From NCBI RefSeq assembly GCF_030163755.1, contig NZ_JASJOE010000024.1, positions 1-53,376 on the forward strand: 53,376 nucleotides of DNA, in the 5' to 3' direction. A program made the position numbers and the translations under genes. The stretch is from Roseicyclus amphidinii. Its GTDB lineage: Bacteria > Pseudomonadota > Alphaproteobacteria > Rhodobacterales > Rhodobacteraceae. The first letter of the stretch is position 1; every line of letters begins with the position of its first letter. Shown piece after piece: positions 36,698 through 45,916 of the stretch. The notes below the pieces were generated by a model. That model saw only the letters and a list, made by a program, of their open reading frames with translations, was not told the origin of the DNA and did no database searches.

Positions 36698-38134
36698 ATG
36701 GAAACGCTGGACACCCTTCTCCTGAGCCGCATCCAGTTCGCGGCCAACATCTCGTTCCACATCCTGTTCCCGACGATCACCATCGCCTTGGGCTGGGTGC
36801 TGTTCTTCTTCCGCGTCCGCTTCGCGCAGACCGGCGACGAGAAATGGATGGCCGCCTACCGCTTCTGGGTGAAGGTCTTTGCCCTCTCCTTCGCCATGGG
36901 CGTCGTCTCGGGCATCACCATGTCCTTCCAGTTCGGCACCAACTGGCCGGGCTTCATGGAGACCGTGGGCAATATCGCGGGGCCCTTGCTCGCCTACGAG
37001 GTGCTGACCGCCTTCTTCCTCGAGGCCGTCTTCATCGGCATCATGCTCTTCGGCTTTTCCCGCGTGCCGGGCTGGCTGCACATGCTGGCGACCTTCCTCG
37101 TGGCCTTCGGCACCACCATGTCTGCCTTCTGGATCATCGTGCTGAACTCCTGGATGCACACGCCGCAGGGCTTCGAGATGATCGACGGAGAGGCCTTCGC
37201 CACCGACTGGTGGGCGATCATCTTCAACCCCTCCATGCCCTACCGCTTCGCCCACATGATGCTGGCCAGCTTCCTGACCGTGGGCTTCCTCGTCGCCGGT
37301 GTCTCGGCCTTCCGCTGGCTTCTGGGCGACCGTTCGCGCGAGGTGCGGGCGATGCTCAAGACCGGCGTCTCGATCGGTGCGCTGCTGATCCCCGTGCAGA
37401 TCTTCATGGGCGATTTGCACGGGCTCAACACCAAGGAATACCAACCCGCCAAGGTCGCCGCGATGGAGGGCCTGTGGGAAACGCAGGAGGGCGCGCCGCT
37501 CGTCCTCTTCGGCATCCCGGACGAAGAGGCGCGGACCAACCACATGGCCGTGGAAATCCCCGGTCTCGCCTCCTTCATCCTCACGCATGAGTGGGATGGC
37601 GAGTTGCAGGGCCTCAACGATTTCGTGGCCGAGGACGGCACCGTCCTGCACCCGCCGGTGGCCCCCGTCTTCTGGTCCTTCCGCGTCATGGTCGGCACCG
37701 GCGTCGCCATGCTGCTGCTCAGCTGGGCCTCGGTCTGGTTCATGTGGCGCCGCCGCGCGCTGCACGAGGGGCGGATCGCGGGCCATTGGTTCGCGGTCGA
37801 GGGGCTGCCGAAGCCGATTCTCTGGGCGCTGGTGCCCATGGCCTTCTCCGGCTGGGTCGCCACGCTCGCGGGCTGGTATACCACCGAGATCGGCCGCCAG
37901 CCCTGGCTTGTGCAGGGGGTGATGACCACCGAGATGGCCGTGGCCGACGTGCCCGCGCCGATGGTGTTGGGCACGCTCGTGACCTACCTGGCGATCTACG
38001 CGGCGCTGCTCGTCGCCTATATCGGCGTCATCGCCTATCTCGCCCGCAAGGCCGCCCGCGGTGACGACGGCCGCGCCATCGACATGGATCATTCCGGCAA
38101 GGCCGGCGTGGTCGCCCTCAGCCCCGCGGAGTGA
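36698..38134 (+). CDS. cydA: Cytochrome bd-type ubiquinol oxidase subunit I (short Q-loop)
   Basis: A 478-residue haem-binding subunit. H21 and H186 correspond to the E. coli haem ligands H19 and H186. E101 and E109 match E99 and E107 of the proton route. The Met in SFRVMVG (M331) is the likely third axial ligand, and GWYTTEIGRQPW is conserved. It lacks the long Q-loop insert of E. coli CydA, so it belongs to the CioA-like short-loop type often linked with cyanide resistance. Followed 4 bp later by cydB. Confidence 0.94.
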   Translation: METLDTLLLSRIQFAANISFHILFPTITIALGWVLFFFRVRFAQTGDEKWMAAYRFWVKVFALSFAMGVVSGITMSFQFGTNWPGFMETVGNIAGPLLAYEVLTAFFLEAVFIGIMLFGFSRVPGWLHMLATFLVAFGTTMSAFWIIVLNSWMHTPQGFEMIDGEAFATDWWAIIFNPSMPYRFAHMMLASFLTVGFLVAGVSAFRWLLGDRSREVRAMLKTGVSIGALLIPVQIFMGDLHGLNTKEYQPAKVAAMEGLWETQEGAPLVLFGIPDEEARTNHMAVEIPGLASFILTHEWDGELQGLNDFVAEDGTVLHPPVAPVFWSFRVMVGTGVAMLLLSWASVWFMWRRRALHEGRIAGHWFAVEGLPKPILWALVPMAFSGWVATLAGWYTTEIGRQPWLVQGVMTTEMAVADVPAPMVLGTLVTYLAIYAALLVAYIGVIAYLARKAARGDDGRAIDMDHSGKAGVVALSPAE

Positions 38135-38138
38135 ACCC

Positions 38139-39152
38139 ATGCTGCCCGATTTCGCCAACCCCGCCGACTGGCTGCCCTGGGCCTTCGCCTCGCTCATGGG
38201 CCTGTCGATCCTGATCTACGTGGTGCTCGACGGCTTCGACCTCGGCGTCGGCATCCTGTTTCCGCTGGCCGAACCTGCGGAACAGGACCGCATGATCGGC
38301 TCCATCGGGCCATTCTGGGACGCCAACGAAACCTGGCTCGTCCTCGCCGTGGGCCTTCTCCTCGTGGCCTTCCCGCAGGCGCACGGCATGATCCTGACAG
38401 CACTCTACCTGCCGGTCTTCGTGATGCTCGTGGGCCTCATCCTGCGCGGCGTGGCGTTCGAGTTCCGGGCCAAGGCGCGCGACCACCACAAGCGGCTGTG
38501 GAACCGCCTGTTCTTCACCGGCTCCCTGATGACGGCCCTGGCCCAGGGCTTCATGCTCGGCCTCTACATCATGGGGCTGGAACAGACGCTTGCCACCTAC
38601 GCCTTCGCCACGCTGACGGCGGTGTTCCTCGCCGTCGGCTACAGCTTCATCGGCTCGGCCTGGCTCATCCACAAGACCGAAGGCGCCCTGCAATGGAAGG
38701 CCGTCCGCTGGGGCCGCGAAAGCCTTTGGGGCGTGATCCTCGGCATCGGCGCAGTCTCGCTCGCCACGCCCCTCGTCTCCACCCGCATCTTCGACAAGTG
38801 GCTGACCGTGCCCGAGATCTTCTACCTCGCGCCGCTGCCGATCCTGTCGGGTCTGCTGATCCTGTGGCTCTGGAAGATGCTGCGCGAGATGCCCTTCCCC
38901 GAAGATCGCCGCTCCTGGCTGCCCTTCGCCGCGGCGACCGCGCTCTTCGCGCTGGCCTATCTCGGCATGGCCTACAGCTTTTACCCTTATGTGGTGCCCG
39001 ATCAGCTGACGATCTACGAGGCCGCCGCCGCCCCCGAAAGCCTCTTCATCATCCTTGTGGGGGCCTGCTTCGTCGTCCCGGTGATCCTCGGATACTCGGT
39101 GCTCGCCTACACGATCTTCCGCGGCAAGGCGACGGAACTGCGCTACGACTGA
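38139..39152 (+). CDS. cydB: Cytochrome bd-type ubiquinol oxidase subunit II
   Basis: A 337-residue membrane subunit with eight or nine helices. ILIYVVLDGFDLGVGILFPL and the following FWDANETWLVLAVG are the conserved CydB blocks. It forms the oxidase with CydA, oxidising ubiquinol and reducing oxygen without proton pumping. No CydX-like small ORF was found after it; the next 148 bp hold hairpins and a repeat copy. The assembly ABC transporter CydDC is not in the window. Confidence 0.95.
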   Translation: MLPDFANPADWLPWAFASLMGLSILIYVVLDGFDLGVGILFPLAEPAEQDRMIGSIGPFWDANETWLVLAVGLLLVAFPQAHGMILTALYLPVFVMLVGLILRGVAFEFRAKARDHHKRLWNRLFFTGSLMTALAQGFMLGLYIMGLEQTLATYAFATLTAVFLAVGYSFIGSAWLIHKTEGALQWKAVRWGRESLWGVILGIGAVSLATPLVSTRIFDKWLTVPEIFYLAPLPILSGLLILWLWKMLREMPFPEDRRSWLPFAAATALFALAYLGMAYSFYPYVVPDQLTIYEAAAAPESLFIILVGACFVVPVILGYSVLAYTIFRGKATELRYD

Positions 39153-39162
39153 GCGACAGGCC

Positions 39163-39186
39163 CTTCATCTTCCTCCAAATACGGAT
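39163..39186 (-). repeat. ATATTT-type downstream element, copy F (variant)
   Basis: On the minus strand the sequence reads CCGTATTTGGAGGAAGATGA, a variant of the same element. It lies 115 bp beyond the mipZ stop in the mipZ sense direction. Between them is a strong hairpin, GGCGGGC/GCCCGCC (about 39252-39269). Confidence 0.5.
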
Positions 39187-39300
39187 GGCACCCGGCCGGC
39201 CACGCGCGCAACACCGGGGATGACGCGCAAACACCGGCCACAGGCCCCCGGCGGGCGTGCGCCCGCCGCCGGGTCGGCGCGCGCAGCGCGGCGAAACCCG

Positions 39301-40110
39301 TCAGAATTCCACGCTGACGCCAGGCAGGTTCAGCGCCGCCATCAGGTCGCGCAGCTCCTGCCGTGCGGCAAGGTTCGAGATGTTCAGCCGCTCCACGCCC
39401 AGGTCGCGCAGGTCCAGAAGCGTCATCCCCGTCGGAAACAGCTCGCGGAAGATCACCCGCTCGGAAAAGCCGGGTGCCACCCGGAAGCCGATCCGCTCCG
39501 ACAGCTGCTCCAGCGCCCGCCCGACCTTGCGCTTGTTGTGCATCTGCTGCGTCGGCAGGCGGTTGCGCACCGCGATCCAGTCCATCGGGGCAAGCCCCGC
39601 CCGCGCCCGCAGCTGCCGCGCGTGCCAGACCATCTCGGAATAGACGCTCGGCCCCTTGATCTCGTAGGTCTCCGGGTCGATCCGCGCCATCAGGTCGAAA
39701 TCCACGAAACTGTCGTTCATCGGCGTGATCAGCGTGTCGGCCAGCGAATGCGCCACCTGGCTCAGGCGGGTGTGACTGCCGGGGCAGTCGATCACGATGA
39801 AATCGCAGCGCCCCTCCAGCTGCGCCACCGCCGCCGACAGGCGCTTGTCGAGGATGTTCTCCCCCTCGGCCAGCGTCGCGGGGTCCACCTCGGGCAGCTC
39901 CATCAGCTCGGGCGCAGCGACATCCATGCCGCGGGCCGCGATCGTGGCGCGGCGGTTCTCCATGTAGCGTGCGAAGCTGCGTTGCCGCAGGTCGAGGTCG
40001 AGGCCACCCACCACATGCCCCATGCGCGCCAGCGCGGTGGCGACATGCATTGCGGTGGTGGATTTGCCCGAGCCGCCCTTCTCGTTACCCAACACGATGA
40101 TATGCGCCAC
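39301..40110 (-). CDS. mipZ: Division plane positioning ATPase MipZ
   Basis: A 269-residue ParA-like ATPase that in Caulobacter forms a gradient from ParB at the poles and inhibits FtsZ, placing the septum at midcell. The deviant Walker A is EKGGSGKST (10-18). VIDCPGSHTRLS is Walker B. The DSFVDFDLMARIDP segment is typical of MipZ. The GTG at 40110 gives the family start; an upstream ATG would add about 34 non-conserved residues. ParB is not in the window. Confidence 0.88.
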   Translation of the reverse strand: MAHIIVLGNEKGGSGKSTTAMHVATALARMGHVVGGLDLDLRQRSFARYMENRRATIAARGMDVAAPELMELPEVDPATLAEGENILDKRLSAAVAQLEGRCDFIVIDCPGSHTRLSQVAHSLADTLITPMNDSFVDFDLMARIDPETYEIKGPSVYSEMVWHARQLRARAGLAPMDWIAVRNRLPTQQMHNKRKVGRALEQLSERIGFRVAPGFSERVIFRELFPTGMTLLDLRDLGVERLNISNLAARQELRDLMAALNLPGVSVEF

Positions 40111-40220
40111 TGCCCGTCCCCCGAATGCGGCCTCAAGATATGGGCGCCCTCCTTGGCCGGGGCGCGAATTGTTGCAGATATTACGTGATGTGGGGGCAAA
40201 GGTTAAGCACAATCACCCAA

Positions 40221-40250
40221 AGAAAGACGCCGCCCCCGACAGGGGACGGC
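40221..40250 (-). terminator. Terminator downstream of rpmE
   Basis: On the minus strand GCCGTCCCC pairs with GGGGGCGGC (40229-40237 with 40242-40250, one G-U), followed by GTCTTTCTTT. It lies 27 bp after the rpmE stop and 111 bp before mipZ. Confidence 0.8.
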
Positions 40251-40276
40251 GCCATGCAGTCGAACGGTGGGTCGGC

Positions 40277-40498
40277 TCAGAAGCCGAGGCCCTCGTATTT
40301 CTTCTTGAACTTCGACACGCGGCCGCCGGTGTCCATCAGGCGCGACGAGCCGCCGGTCCAGGCCGGGTGAACCGTGGGATCGATGTCGAGCGCGAGCGTG
40401 TCGCCCTCCGAGCCCCAGGTCGAGCGCATCTGGATGATGTCGCCGTTGGTCATCTTGACGTTGATGACGTGATAGTCGGGGTGGATTTCCTTTTTCAT
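40277..40498 (-). CDS. rpmE: 50S ribosomal protein L31
   Basis: A 73-residue L31 ([20 protein letters not shown]). The usual zinc cysteines of the C+ form are absent, so this is the C-minus type. GGAGAGG stands before the ATG. It follows rplS by 11 bp and ends the trmD-rplS-rpmE transcript at a terminator. Confidence 0.96.
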   Translation of the reverse strand: MKKEIHPDYHVINVKMTNGDIIQMRSTWGSEGDTLALDIDPTVHPAWTGGSSRLMDTGGRVSKFKKKYEGLGF

Positions 40499-40509
40499 CA
40501 CGCCTCTCC

Positions 40510-40893
40510 TTACGCGTCGGCGCTTGCGCGCGGCTTGTAGGTGTTGTCCTCGGCGATCCGGGCAGATTTGCCGCGGCGCGCGCGCAGGTAGTAGAGCTTG
40601 GCGCGGCGCACCTTGCCGCGGCGCACGACCTCGATCGAGTCGATGTTCGTGGAATACAGCGGGAAGACGCGCTCGACGCCTTCGCCGAAGGAAATCTTGC
40701 GAACGGTGAACGAGCCCGCGATGCCCTTGCCGTTCTTGCGGCTGATGCAGACGCCTTCGTAGTTCTGCACGCGGGTGCGGGTGCCTTCGGTGACCTTGAA
40801 GCCGACGCGGATCGTGTCGCCGGCCTTGAAGTCGGGAATGCTCTTCCCGAGGGCGGCGATCTGTTCCGCCTCGATCTGTGCGATCAGGTCCAT
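40510..40893 (-). CDS. rplS: 50S ribosomal protein L19
   Basis: A 127-residue L19 at the 30S-50S interface. [20 protein letters not shown], the neighbouring [13 protein letters not shown] and [19 protein letters not shown] are canonical. The extended C-terminus ends in [13 protein letters not shown]. The ATG at 40893 gives the family start. It is separated from trmD by 268 bp, a longer gap than usual, with no gene recognised in it. Confidence 0.97.
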   Translation of the reverse strand: MDLIAQIEAEQIAALGKSIPDFKAGDTIRVGFKVTEGTRTRVQNYEGVCISRKNGKGIAGSFTVRKISFGEGVERVFPLYSTNIDSIEVVRRGKVRRAKLYYLRARRGKSARIAEDNTYKPRASADA

Positions 40894-41161
40894 CTGATGC
40901 GCTCCTATATTGCCCACGGTTTGCCCGCGGAGGTGTCGTGGTCTTGTGCCGAGAGCTCTGATCTTCAACCGGGTCCGCCTTGGCCCGCATCCGCGGGGCG
41001 CCCGTCAGAGGTCGTCCGACCGTGTCTTGTCGTGTGTCGTCCGTCGCAGGCGTCGCGCAGAAGAATGCGCAACAAACGGAAATCCCGCCGGAGTTGCCTC
41101 CCGCGGGCGTGAGCAGCGTATAGGCCGGGTTTCCAGCCGGATCAAGCCGATTCCGCGCGTC

Positions 41162-41971
41162 TCAGTCGCCGGTCTTCGCGCGATGTGCTGCCCACAGGTC
41201 GGGCCGCCGCTCCGCCGTCAGACGCTCGGCCTCGGCCCTGCGCCACTTGGCGATTTCGCCGTGATTGCCCGACAACAGCACGGGCGGGATCTCGCGCCCG
41301 CGCCATTCGCGCGGCTGGGTGTAGTGCGGATGCTCCAGCAGCCCGTCGGAGAAACTCTCCTCCTCGGTCGAGGCCGCGTTGCCCAGCACGCCGGGGATCA
41401 GCCGCACGGTCGCGTCGATCAGCGCCTGCGCCGCGATCTCGCCGCCGGTCAGGACGAAATCCCCGATCGAGACCTCCTCCAGCGCGAATTCGTCGATCAC
41501 GCGCTGGTCCACCCCCTCGAACCGCCCGCACAGAAGCGTCATGCCGTCGGCGGCCGCGAAACGGCGCGCGTCGGCCTGCGTGAAGGGCTTGCCGCGCGGC
41601 GACAGGTAGACGCGCGGCCAGCGCGCGGGATCATCGGGCGTGCCGACCGCGGCCATCCCAAGCGCCCGGCCCAGCACGTCGGGCTTCATCACCAGCCCCG
41701 CACCGCCGCCCGCGGGCGTGTCGTCCACCTGCCGGTGCTTGCCGGTGCCGAAGGTCCGAAGGTCGATGGTTTCCAGCGCCCACAACCCCTGCTGCAACGC
41801 CTTGCCCGTCAGCGAGGCGTCGAGCACGCCGGGAAAGACATTGGGAAACAGCGTCACGACCTTGGCGCACCACGCCCCCTTGAGGCGCGGCCGGTCGGTC
41901 ATCAGCTCCCGCGGGGTGGCGCTGGCCGAGACCGCGAGGCGGCCATGGGATCTGGAGGGCGTGTCGGACAT
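41162..41971 (-). CDS. trmD: tRNA (guanine-37-N1)-methyltransferase
   Basis: A 269-residue SPOUT methyltransferase that methylates G37 next to the anticodon and prevents frameshifting. The trefoil-knot region has [17 protein letters not shown] and [32 protein letters not shown] is the other conserved block. The N-terminus has an extra ~28 residues before [12 protein letters not shown], as in related alphaproteobacteria; ATG 41902 would be the short alternative. It is separated from rimM by an inserted ABC exporter pair on the other strand. Confidence 0.95.
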   Translation of the reverse strand: MSDTPSRSHGRLAVSASATPRELMTDRPRLKGAWCAKVVTLFPNVFPGVLDASLTGKALQQGLWALETIDLRTFGTGKHRQVDDTPAGGGAGLVMKPDVLGRALGMAAVGTPDDPARWPRVYLSPRGKPFTQADARRFAAADGMTLLCGRFEGVDQRVIDEFALEEVSIGDFVLTGGEIAAQALIDATVRLIPGVLGNAASTEEESFSDGLLEHPHYTQPREWRGREIPPVLLSGNHGEIAKWRRAEAERLTAERRPDLWAAHRAKTGD

Positions 41972-42137
41972 GCCGCTGCGATACCCACGCCGCGGCGGTT
42001 CGGCAAGGGGCAGCGCGGTGCGGGGGTGCATCCGGTCACGGCGGCTGTGCATCGCTGCCGGTTGCGGGGACGGGCAAAGGGGTTAAGTGTCGGCGCGTGG
42101 CGCGATAGCGCCGCCGAACCCTCAGCGGAGAGAATGT

Positions 42138-43073
42138 GTGCCCCAGCCCATCTTGACTGTCGACCGCCTGGAAAAGACCTACGAGGGCGGGTTCCGCGCT
42201 CTCGATGCGGTGTCGCTCGACATCCACGCGGGCGAGATTCTCGCGCTGCTCGGCCCGAACGGGGCGGGCAAGACGACGCTGATCTCGGCGATCTGCGGGC
42301 TGGTGCAGCCCACGGGCGGCAAGGTCACCGTGGGCGGCCACGACACCGTCACCGCCTATCGCGCGGCGCGGTCTCTGATCGGGCTGGTCCCGCAGGAGAT
42401 CAACCTCGAACCCTTCGAGAAGGTGATCAACACCGTCCGCTTCTCGCGCGGGCTGTTCGGCAAGCCGCGCGACGATGCCTTCCTCGAGAAGATCCTGCGC
42501 CAGCTCTCGCTCTGGGAAAAGCGCGACCAGCCGATCCGGTCGCTCTCGGGCGGGATGAAGCGCCGCGTGCTGATCGCCAAGGCCCTCAGTCACGAGCCGC
42601 GGGTGCTGTTCCTCGACGAGCCCTCGGCGGGCGTCGACGTGGAGTTGCGCCGCGACATGTGGGAGGTGGTGCGCCAGCTCAAGGAGGATGGCGTCACCAT
42701 CATCCTGACCACCCATTACATCGAGGAGGCCGAGGCGATGGCCGACCGGATCGCCGTGATCAACGGCGGCCGCATCCTGCTGGTCGAGGAGAAGGCGGCG
42801 CTGATGCGCCGGATGGGGCGCAAGGAGATGCGGATCGAGCTGCGCGAGCCCGTCGCGCGCATTCCCGCCGCGCTGGAGGACTTCGGCCTGACGCTGGACG
42901 GCACGGGGGCGCGGCTGACCTATGGCTACGACACCCGGGCCGACCGCACCGGGATCGTGCGCCTGTTGACCGCGCTGCAGGAGGCGGGGCTGCAGGTGGC
43001 CGACGTGGAAACGAAACAAAGCTCGCTCGAAGAGATCTTCGTGGGGCTGGTGAAGGAAGGGGCCGAGGCATGA
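42138..43073 (+). CDS. ABC-2 type transporter ATP-binding protein
   Basis: A 311-residue ATPase of the multidrug/polyketide/ABC-2 exporter class. Walker A is GPNGAGKTT (39-47), the signature is [10 protein letters not shown], Walker B is [12 protein letters not shown] and the switch is TTHYIEE. The ~80-residue C-terminal extension is typical for partners of ABC-2 permeases. The GTG at 42138 follows GCGGAGAGA. It overlaps the permease gene by 4 bp. The substrate is unknown; drug, lipid or polysaccharide export are all possible. Confidence 0.88.
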   Translation: MPQPILTVDRLEKTYEGGFRALDAVSLDIHAGEILALLGPNGAGKTTLISAICGLVQPTGGKVTVGGHDTVTAYRAARSLIGLVPQEINLEPFEKVINTVRFSRGLFGKPRDDAFLEKILRQLSLWEKRDQPIRSLSGGMKRRVLIAKALSHEPRVLFLDEPSAGVDVELRRDMWEVVRQLKEDGVTIILTTHYIEEAEAMADRIAVINGGRILLVEEKAALMRRMGRKEMRIELREPVARIPAALEDFGLTLDGTGARLTYGYDTRADRTGIVRLLTALQEAGLQVADVETKQSSLEEIFVGLVKEGAEA

Positions 43074-43831
43074 ACCTGACCGCAATCGCCGCGATCTACC
43101 GCTTCGAGATGGCGCGGACCTTTCGCACGCTGGCGCAATCGGTGATCTCGCCGGTCCTGTCCACCTCGCTTTACTTCATCGTCTTCGGCACCGCCATCGG
43201 CAGCCGGATCGACCAGGTCGAGGGGGTCAGCTACGGCGCCTTCATCGTGCCGGGGCTGATCATGCTGACGGTGCTGACGCAGTCGATCTCGAACGCGTCC
43301 TTCGGGATCTACTTCCCGAAATTCATCGGCACGGTCTACGAATTGCTGTCGGCGCCCGCGTCCTTCCTCGAGATCACGGCGGGTTACGTGCTGGCGGCGG
43401 CGACCAAGGCGCTGGCGATCGGGTTGATCATTCTGGGGACCGCGTTCTTCTTCGTCGATCTGCAGATCCTGCACCCGGTCTGGATGCTGACCTTCCTTGT
43501 CCTGACCTGCCTGTCCTTCAGCCTGTTCGGCTTCATCATCGGCATCTGGGCGCAGAATTTCGAGCAATTGCAGCTGGTTCCGCTGCTGGCCGTGACGCCC
43601 CTGGTGTTTCTCGGCGGGGCCTTCTACTCGATCTCGATGCTGCCCGCGGGCTGGCAGGCGGTGAGCCTGTTCAACCCGGTGGTCTACCTCGTGTCGGGCT
43701 TCCGCTGGTCCTTTTTCGGGACGGCGGACGTGGCCTTGGGCTGGTCGATCCTGGCGATCTGCGGCTTTCTCGTGGCATGCCTTGCCGCGATCGGATGGAT
43801 CTTCCGCACGGGGTGGCGGTTGCGCCCCTGA
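43070..43831 (+). CDS. ABC-2 type transporter permease
   Basis: A 253-residue permease with six helices of the ABC-2 membrane family. The [24 protein letters not shown] segment (conserved in ABC-2 exporters) and [16 protein letters not shown] are recognisable. It starts inside the ATPase stop (ATGA), so the pair forms one exporter. It is followed by the second copy of the ~150-bp repeat and then by convergent rimM. Confidence 0.88.
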   Translation: MNLTAIAAIYRFEMARTFRTLAQSVISPVLSTSLYFIVFGTAIGSRIDQVEGVSYGAFIVPGLIMLTVLTQSISNASFGIYFPKFIGTVYELLSAPASFLEITAGYVLAAATKALAIGLIILGTAFFFVDLQILHPVWMLTFLVLTCLSFSLFGFIIGIWAQNFEQLQLVPLLAVTPLVFLGGAFYSISMLPAGWQAVSLFNPVVYLVSGFRWSFFGTADVALGWSILAICGFLVACLAAIGWIFRTGWRLRP

Positions 43832-43995
43832 CCAAAAGGCGCACCTGCGGTGCATTCGTAGAGGTCGCTTCGCTCCGTGAGTCTTTTCTTGCGCTTCGCG
43901 CGGGGGGCATCGCCATTGTTACTCGGACCAATGGCGTTCCAATGGCGATCCCCATCCCTTCGGGATTCCCCCGCCATATTTCCGGGATAAAGATG
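43828..43995 (+). repeat. ~150-bp structured intergenic element, copy 2 (with ATATTT copy E)
   Basis: The counterpart of 32612-32783. Hairpins are GCACC-TGC-GGTGC (43841-43853), GCGC-TTC-GCGC, CGCCATTG/CAATGGCG (43911-43918 with 43929-43936) and ATCCC-TTC-GGGAT (43954-43966). It ends in CATATTTCCGGGATAAAGAT (from 43975). It begins at the permease stop codon and ends just before the convergent rimM stop, so it fills the whole gap. No direct repeats or transposase mark it as an insertion sequence. Confidence 0.75.
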
Positions 43996-44000
43996 CAGGG

Positions 44001-44507
44001 TCAGTCGAAAAGCCCCTCGGGCGGGTCGATGATGACGCGGCCGGTGGCGAGGTCCACGGTGGGGACGGCGGCGCGGGTGAAGGGGACGAGGACCGAGCCC
44101 TTGAGGCCCGCGCCGCGCAGTTCCAGCAGGTCGCCCGCGCCGTGGTTGAGGACGGCGGCGACCTTGCCGAGCGTCGCGCCGCCGGTGTCGAGCGCGGTCA
44201 GGCCGATCAGGTCGGCGTGGTAGAATTCGTCGTCGGGCAGCGAGGGCAGGGCGTCGCGCGGGGCGTAGAGGCGCGTGCCGCGCAGCGCGTCGGCGGCTTC
44301 CTTCGTGGGCACGCCGGAGAGGCGGGCGGCGAAGCCGGATTTCACCGGGCGGGTGAGGGTGATCTCGAAGCTGCGGCTGCCGTCCTCGGTCGTGAGCGGG
44401 CCATAGGCCGCGATGTCCGTGGGTTCGGCGCAGAAGCTTTTCAGGCGCACCTCGCCACGGACGCCGAAGGCGCCCGCGACGGTGCCGACGCAGACCCGGT
44501 CAGCCAT
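44001..44507 (-). CDS. rimM: Ribosome maturation factor RimM
   Basis: A 168-residue 16S rRNA processing factor that binds S19 and helps mature the 30S head. The N-terminal domain has [21 protein letters not shown]. The PRC-barrel C-terminal domain has [10 protein letters not shown] and ends with [17 protein letters not shown]. It follows rpsP by 48 bp. The ABC exporter pair separates it from trmD, its normal neighbour. Confidence 0.95.
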   Translation of the reverse strand: MADRVCVGTVAGAFGVRGEVRLKSFCAEPTDIAAYGPLTTEDGSRSFEITLTRPVKSGFAARLSGVPTKEAADALRGTRLYAPRDALPSLPDDEFYHADLIGLTALDTGGATLGKVAAVLNHGAGDLLELRGAGLKGSVLVPFTRAAVPTVDLATGRVIIDPPEGLFD

Positions 44508-44555
44508 GACCGGGCCCGCGGATGACGGGGGATGCGGGACGCATCGCCGGGCCGA

Positions 44556-44948
44556 TTACTCGGTGGCCTCGGCTGCGGTTTCCGCTGCATTTTCAGCAGC
44601 TTCCGCGGCGGCGGCGGCTTTGGCGGCCTTTTCCTCGGCGCGTTCCACGGCCTTCTTGCCGGGCTGTGCCTTTTTCGGGTTGGCGCGCTCTTTCTTGGCG
44701 ATCACGCCGGCGGCCTCGAGGAAGCGGCTGACGCGATCGGTCGGCTGGGCGCCGTGGTCGAGCCAGTATTGCACGCGCTCGACGTTCATGCGCACGCGGT
44801 CTTCGCTGTCCTTGGCCAGAAGCGGGTTGTAGGTGCCCAGCTTCTCGATGAAGCGGCCGTCGCGGGGCATGCGGCTGTCGGAGGCGACGATGGAATAGTG
44901 GGGGCGCTTCTTCGAGCCGCCGCGGGCCAGTCGGATCTTCATTGCCAT
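44556..44948 (-). CDS. rpsP: 30S ribosomal protein S16
   Basis: A 130-residue S16. The core, [20 protein letters not shown] to about residue 80, is canonical. A ~45-residue Lys/Ala/Glu-rich C-terminal extension (repeats of [15 protein letters not shown] type) is longer than in E. coli (82 residues) and is common in alphaproteobacteria. It follows chorismate mutase by 28 bp. Confidence 0.96.
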   Translation of the reverse strand: MAMKIRLARGGSKKRPHYSIVASDSRMPRDGRFIEKLGTYNPLLAKDSEDRVRMNVERVQYWLDHGAQPTDRVSRFLEAAGVIAKKERANPKKAQPGKKAVERAEEKAAKAAAAAEAAENAAETAAEATE

Positions 44949-44976
44949 GGGATAACTCCTTGAAATGGCTGGGGGC

Positions 44977-45282
44977 TTATGCCCCGGTTTCCTGGTGTTG
45001 CTTGTGATGCTGAATGACTTCAGCGATGATGAAGTTCAGGAACTTCTTGGCGAATTCCGGGTCCAGATCGGCCCGTTTCGCCAGGTCTTCGAGCCGTGCG
45101 ATCTGCTGCGCCTCGCGCGCCGGATCGGACGGGGGAAGGTCGTGTTCGGCCTTGAGCTTGCCGACGGCCTGGGTGTGCTTGAAGCGCTCGCCCAGGGTAT
45201 AGACGAGGATCGCGTCGAGGCGGTCGATGCTCTCGCGGTGGCCCCTCAGAAGCTCGGCGGCGCGGGTGGTGGCGTCGGTCAT
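44977..45282 (-). CDS. Chorismate mutase (AroQ type)
   Basis: A 101-residue all-helical AroQ protein converting chorismate to prephenate for phenylalanine and tyrosine synthesis. [18 protein letters not shown] contains the helix-1 signature, and [20 protein letters not shown] the second. It sits in an otherwise translational operon between GNAT genes and rpsP, an arrangement seen in Rhodobacteraceae. The ends are well defined: 28 bp to rpsP and an 85-bp gap upstream. Confidence 0.92.
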   Translation of the reverse strand: MTDATTRAAELLRGHRESIDRLDAILVYTLGERFKHTQAVGKLKAEHDLPPSDPAREAQQIARLEDLAKRADLDPEFAKKFLNFIIAEVIQHHKQHQETGA

Positions 45283-45311
45283 GTCAGGGCCTCCTCGAAA
45301 GGGTCACAGGG

Positions 45312-45344
45312 CGTGCACACCCCGTACACACCGCGTGCATACGC
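45312..45344 (+). repeat. Three 11-bp degenerate direct repeats
   Basis: CGTGCACACCC, CGTACACACCG and CGTGCATACGC follow each other without gaps in the 85-bp space between the last GNAT gene and chorismate mutase. One helical turn per unit suggests a protein-binding array, but the space is inside a same-strand gene series. Confidence 0.35.
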
Positions 45345-45367
45345 GGGGGTCATGGTGCAAACGGTCA

Positions 45368-45916
45368 TCATGCGGCCAGCACCTCCGAGGGCGCGGGATG
45401 GCGCCAGACCTGAAGCGCGGGGTCGCGGTCGGGGCGGGGGGCGTCCGCGTCCAGCGTGCAGCCGAGCCGCGCGGCCAGCGCGCGGGAGCGGTCGTTCAGC
45501 GGGTCGATGTAGCTGACGGCGGTGGACCAGCCGAGATCGGCATAGGCGTGGCGGCGCACCGCCTCCACGGCCTCAAAGGCGTAGCCGCGGCCTTCGTCGG
45601 AGGCGTCCCAGATCGTCCAGCCCAGTTCCTGCTCGGGCCAGTCGCCGGGGAACCACGGGCCGACGGACCCGACGGGCCGCCCCTCGGCCCGGTGTTCGGC
45701 GACGAAGATGCCGTAGCCGCGCAGGTGCCAATGACCCGAGAAGATCGCCAGAACGCGCCAGGCGTGGCCGATGTCCTTGTCCGCGCCGCCGCCGACGAAG
45801 CGGGCGCGGTCGGACATGATGAATGGCGCGAGCGCCTCGAAATCGGCGGCGCGGGGGGCGCGCAGGATCAGGCGCTCGGTCTGCAGCACGGGGGTGTCGG
45901 CGAGATGGGCGGTCAT
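45368..45916 (-). CDS. GNAT-family N-acetyltransferase (third of three)
   Basis: A 182-residue RimL-like acetyltransferase. Motif D/C is LQTERLILRAPRAADFEAL, and the acetyl-CoA loop region is [38 protein letters not shown] is the C-terminal block. Its start shares one base with the stop of the upstream GNAT gene (TGATG). The substrate is unknown; RimL-type enzymes acetylate protein N-termini or small amines, and the neighbourhood suggests a ribosomal protein. Confidence 0.85.
   Translation of the reverse strand: MTAHLADTPVLQTERLILRAPRAADFEALAPFIMSDRARFVGGGADKDIGHAWRVLAIFSGHWHLRGYGIFVAEHRAEGRPVGSVGPWFPGDWPEQELGWTIWDASDEGRGYAFEAVEAVRRHAYADLGWSTAVSYIDPLNDRSRALAARLGCTLDADAPRPDRDPALQVWRHPAPSEVLAA

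Noticed and set aside
36095-38197. 700-codon open frame antisense to gbsR and cydA
   Set aside because: Shadow of cydA, which has conserved haem ligands; the antisense product is low complexity.
43671-43955. Small minus-strand frame containing GIAIGTPLVRVTMAMPP, also present near 32700-32760
   Set aside because: The shared peptide comes from the ~150-bp DNA repeat. Changes between copies keep hairpin pairing rather than codons, and no ribosome-binding site is present.
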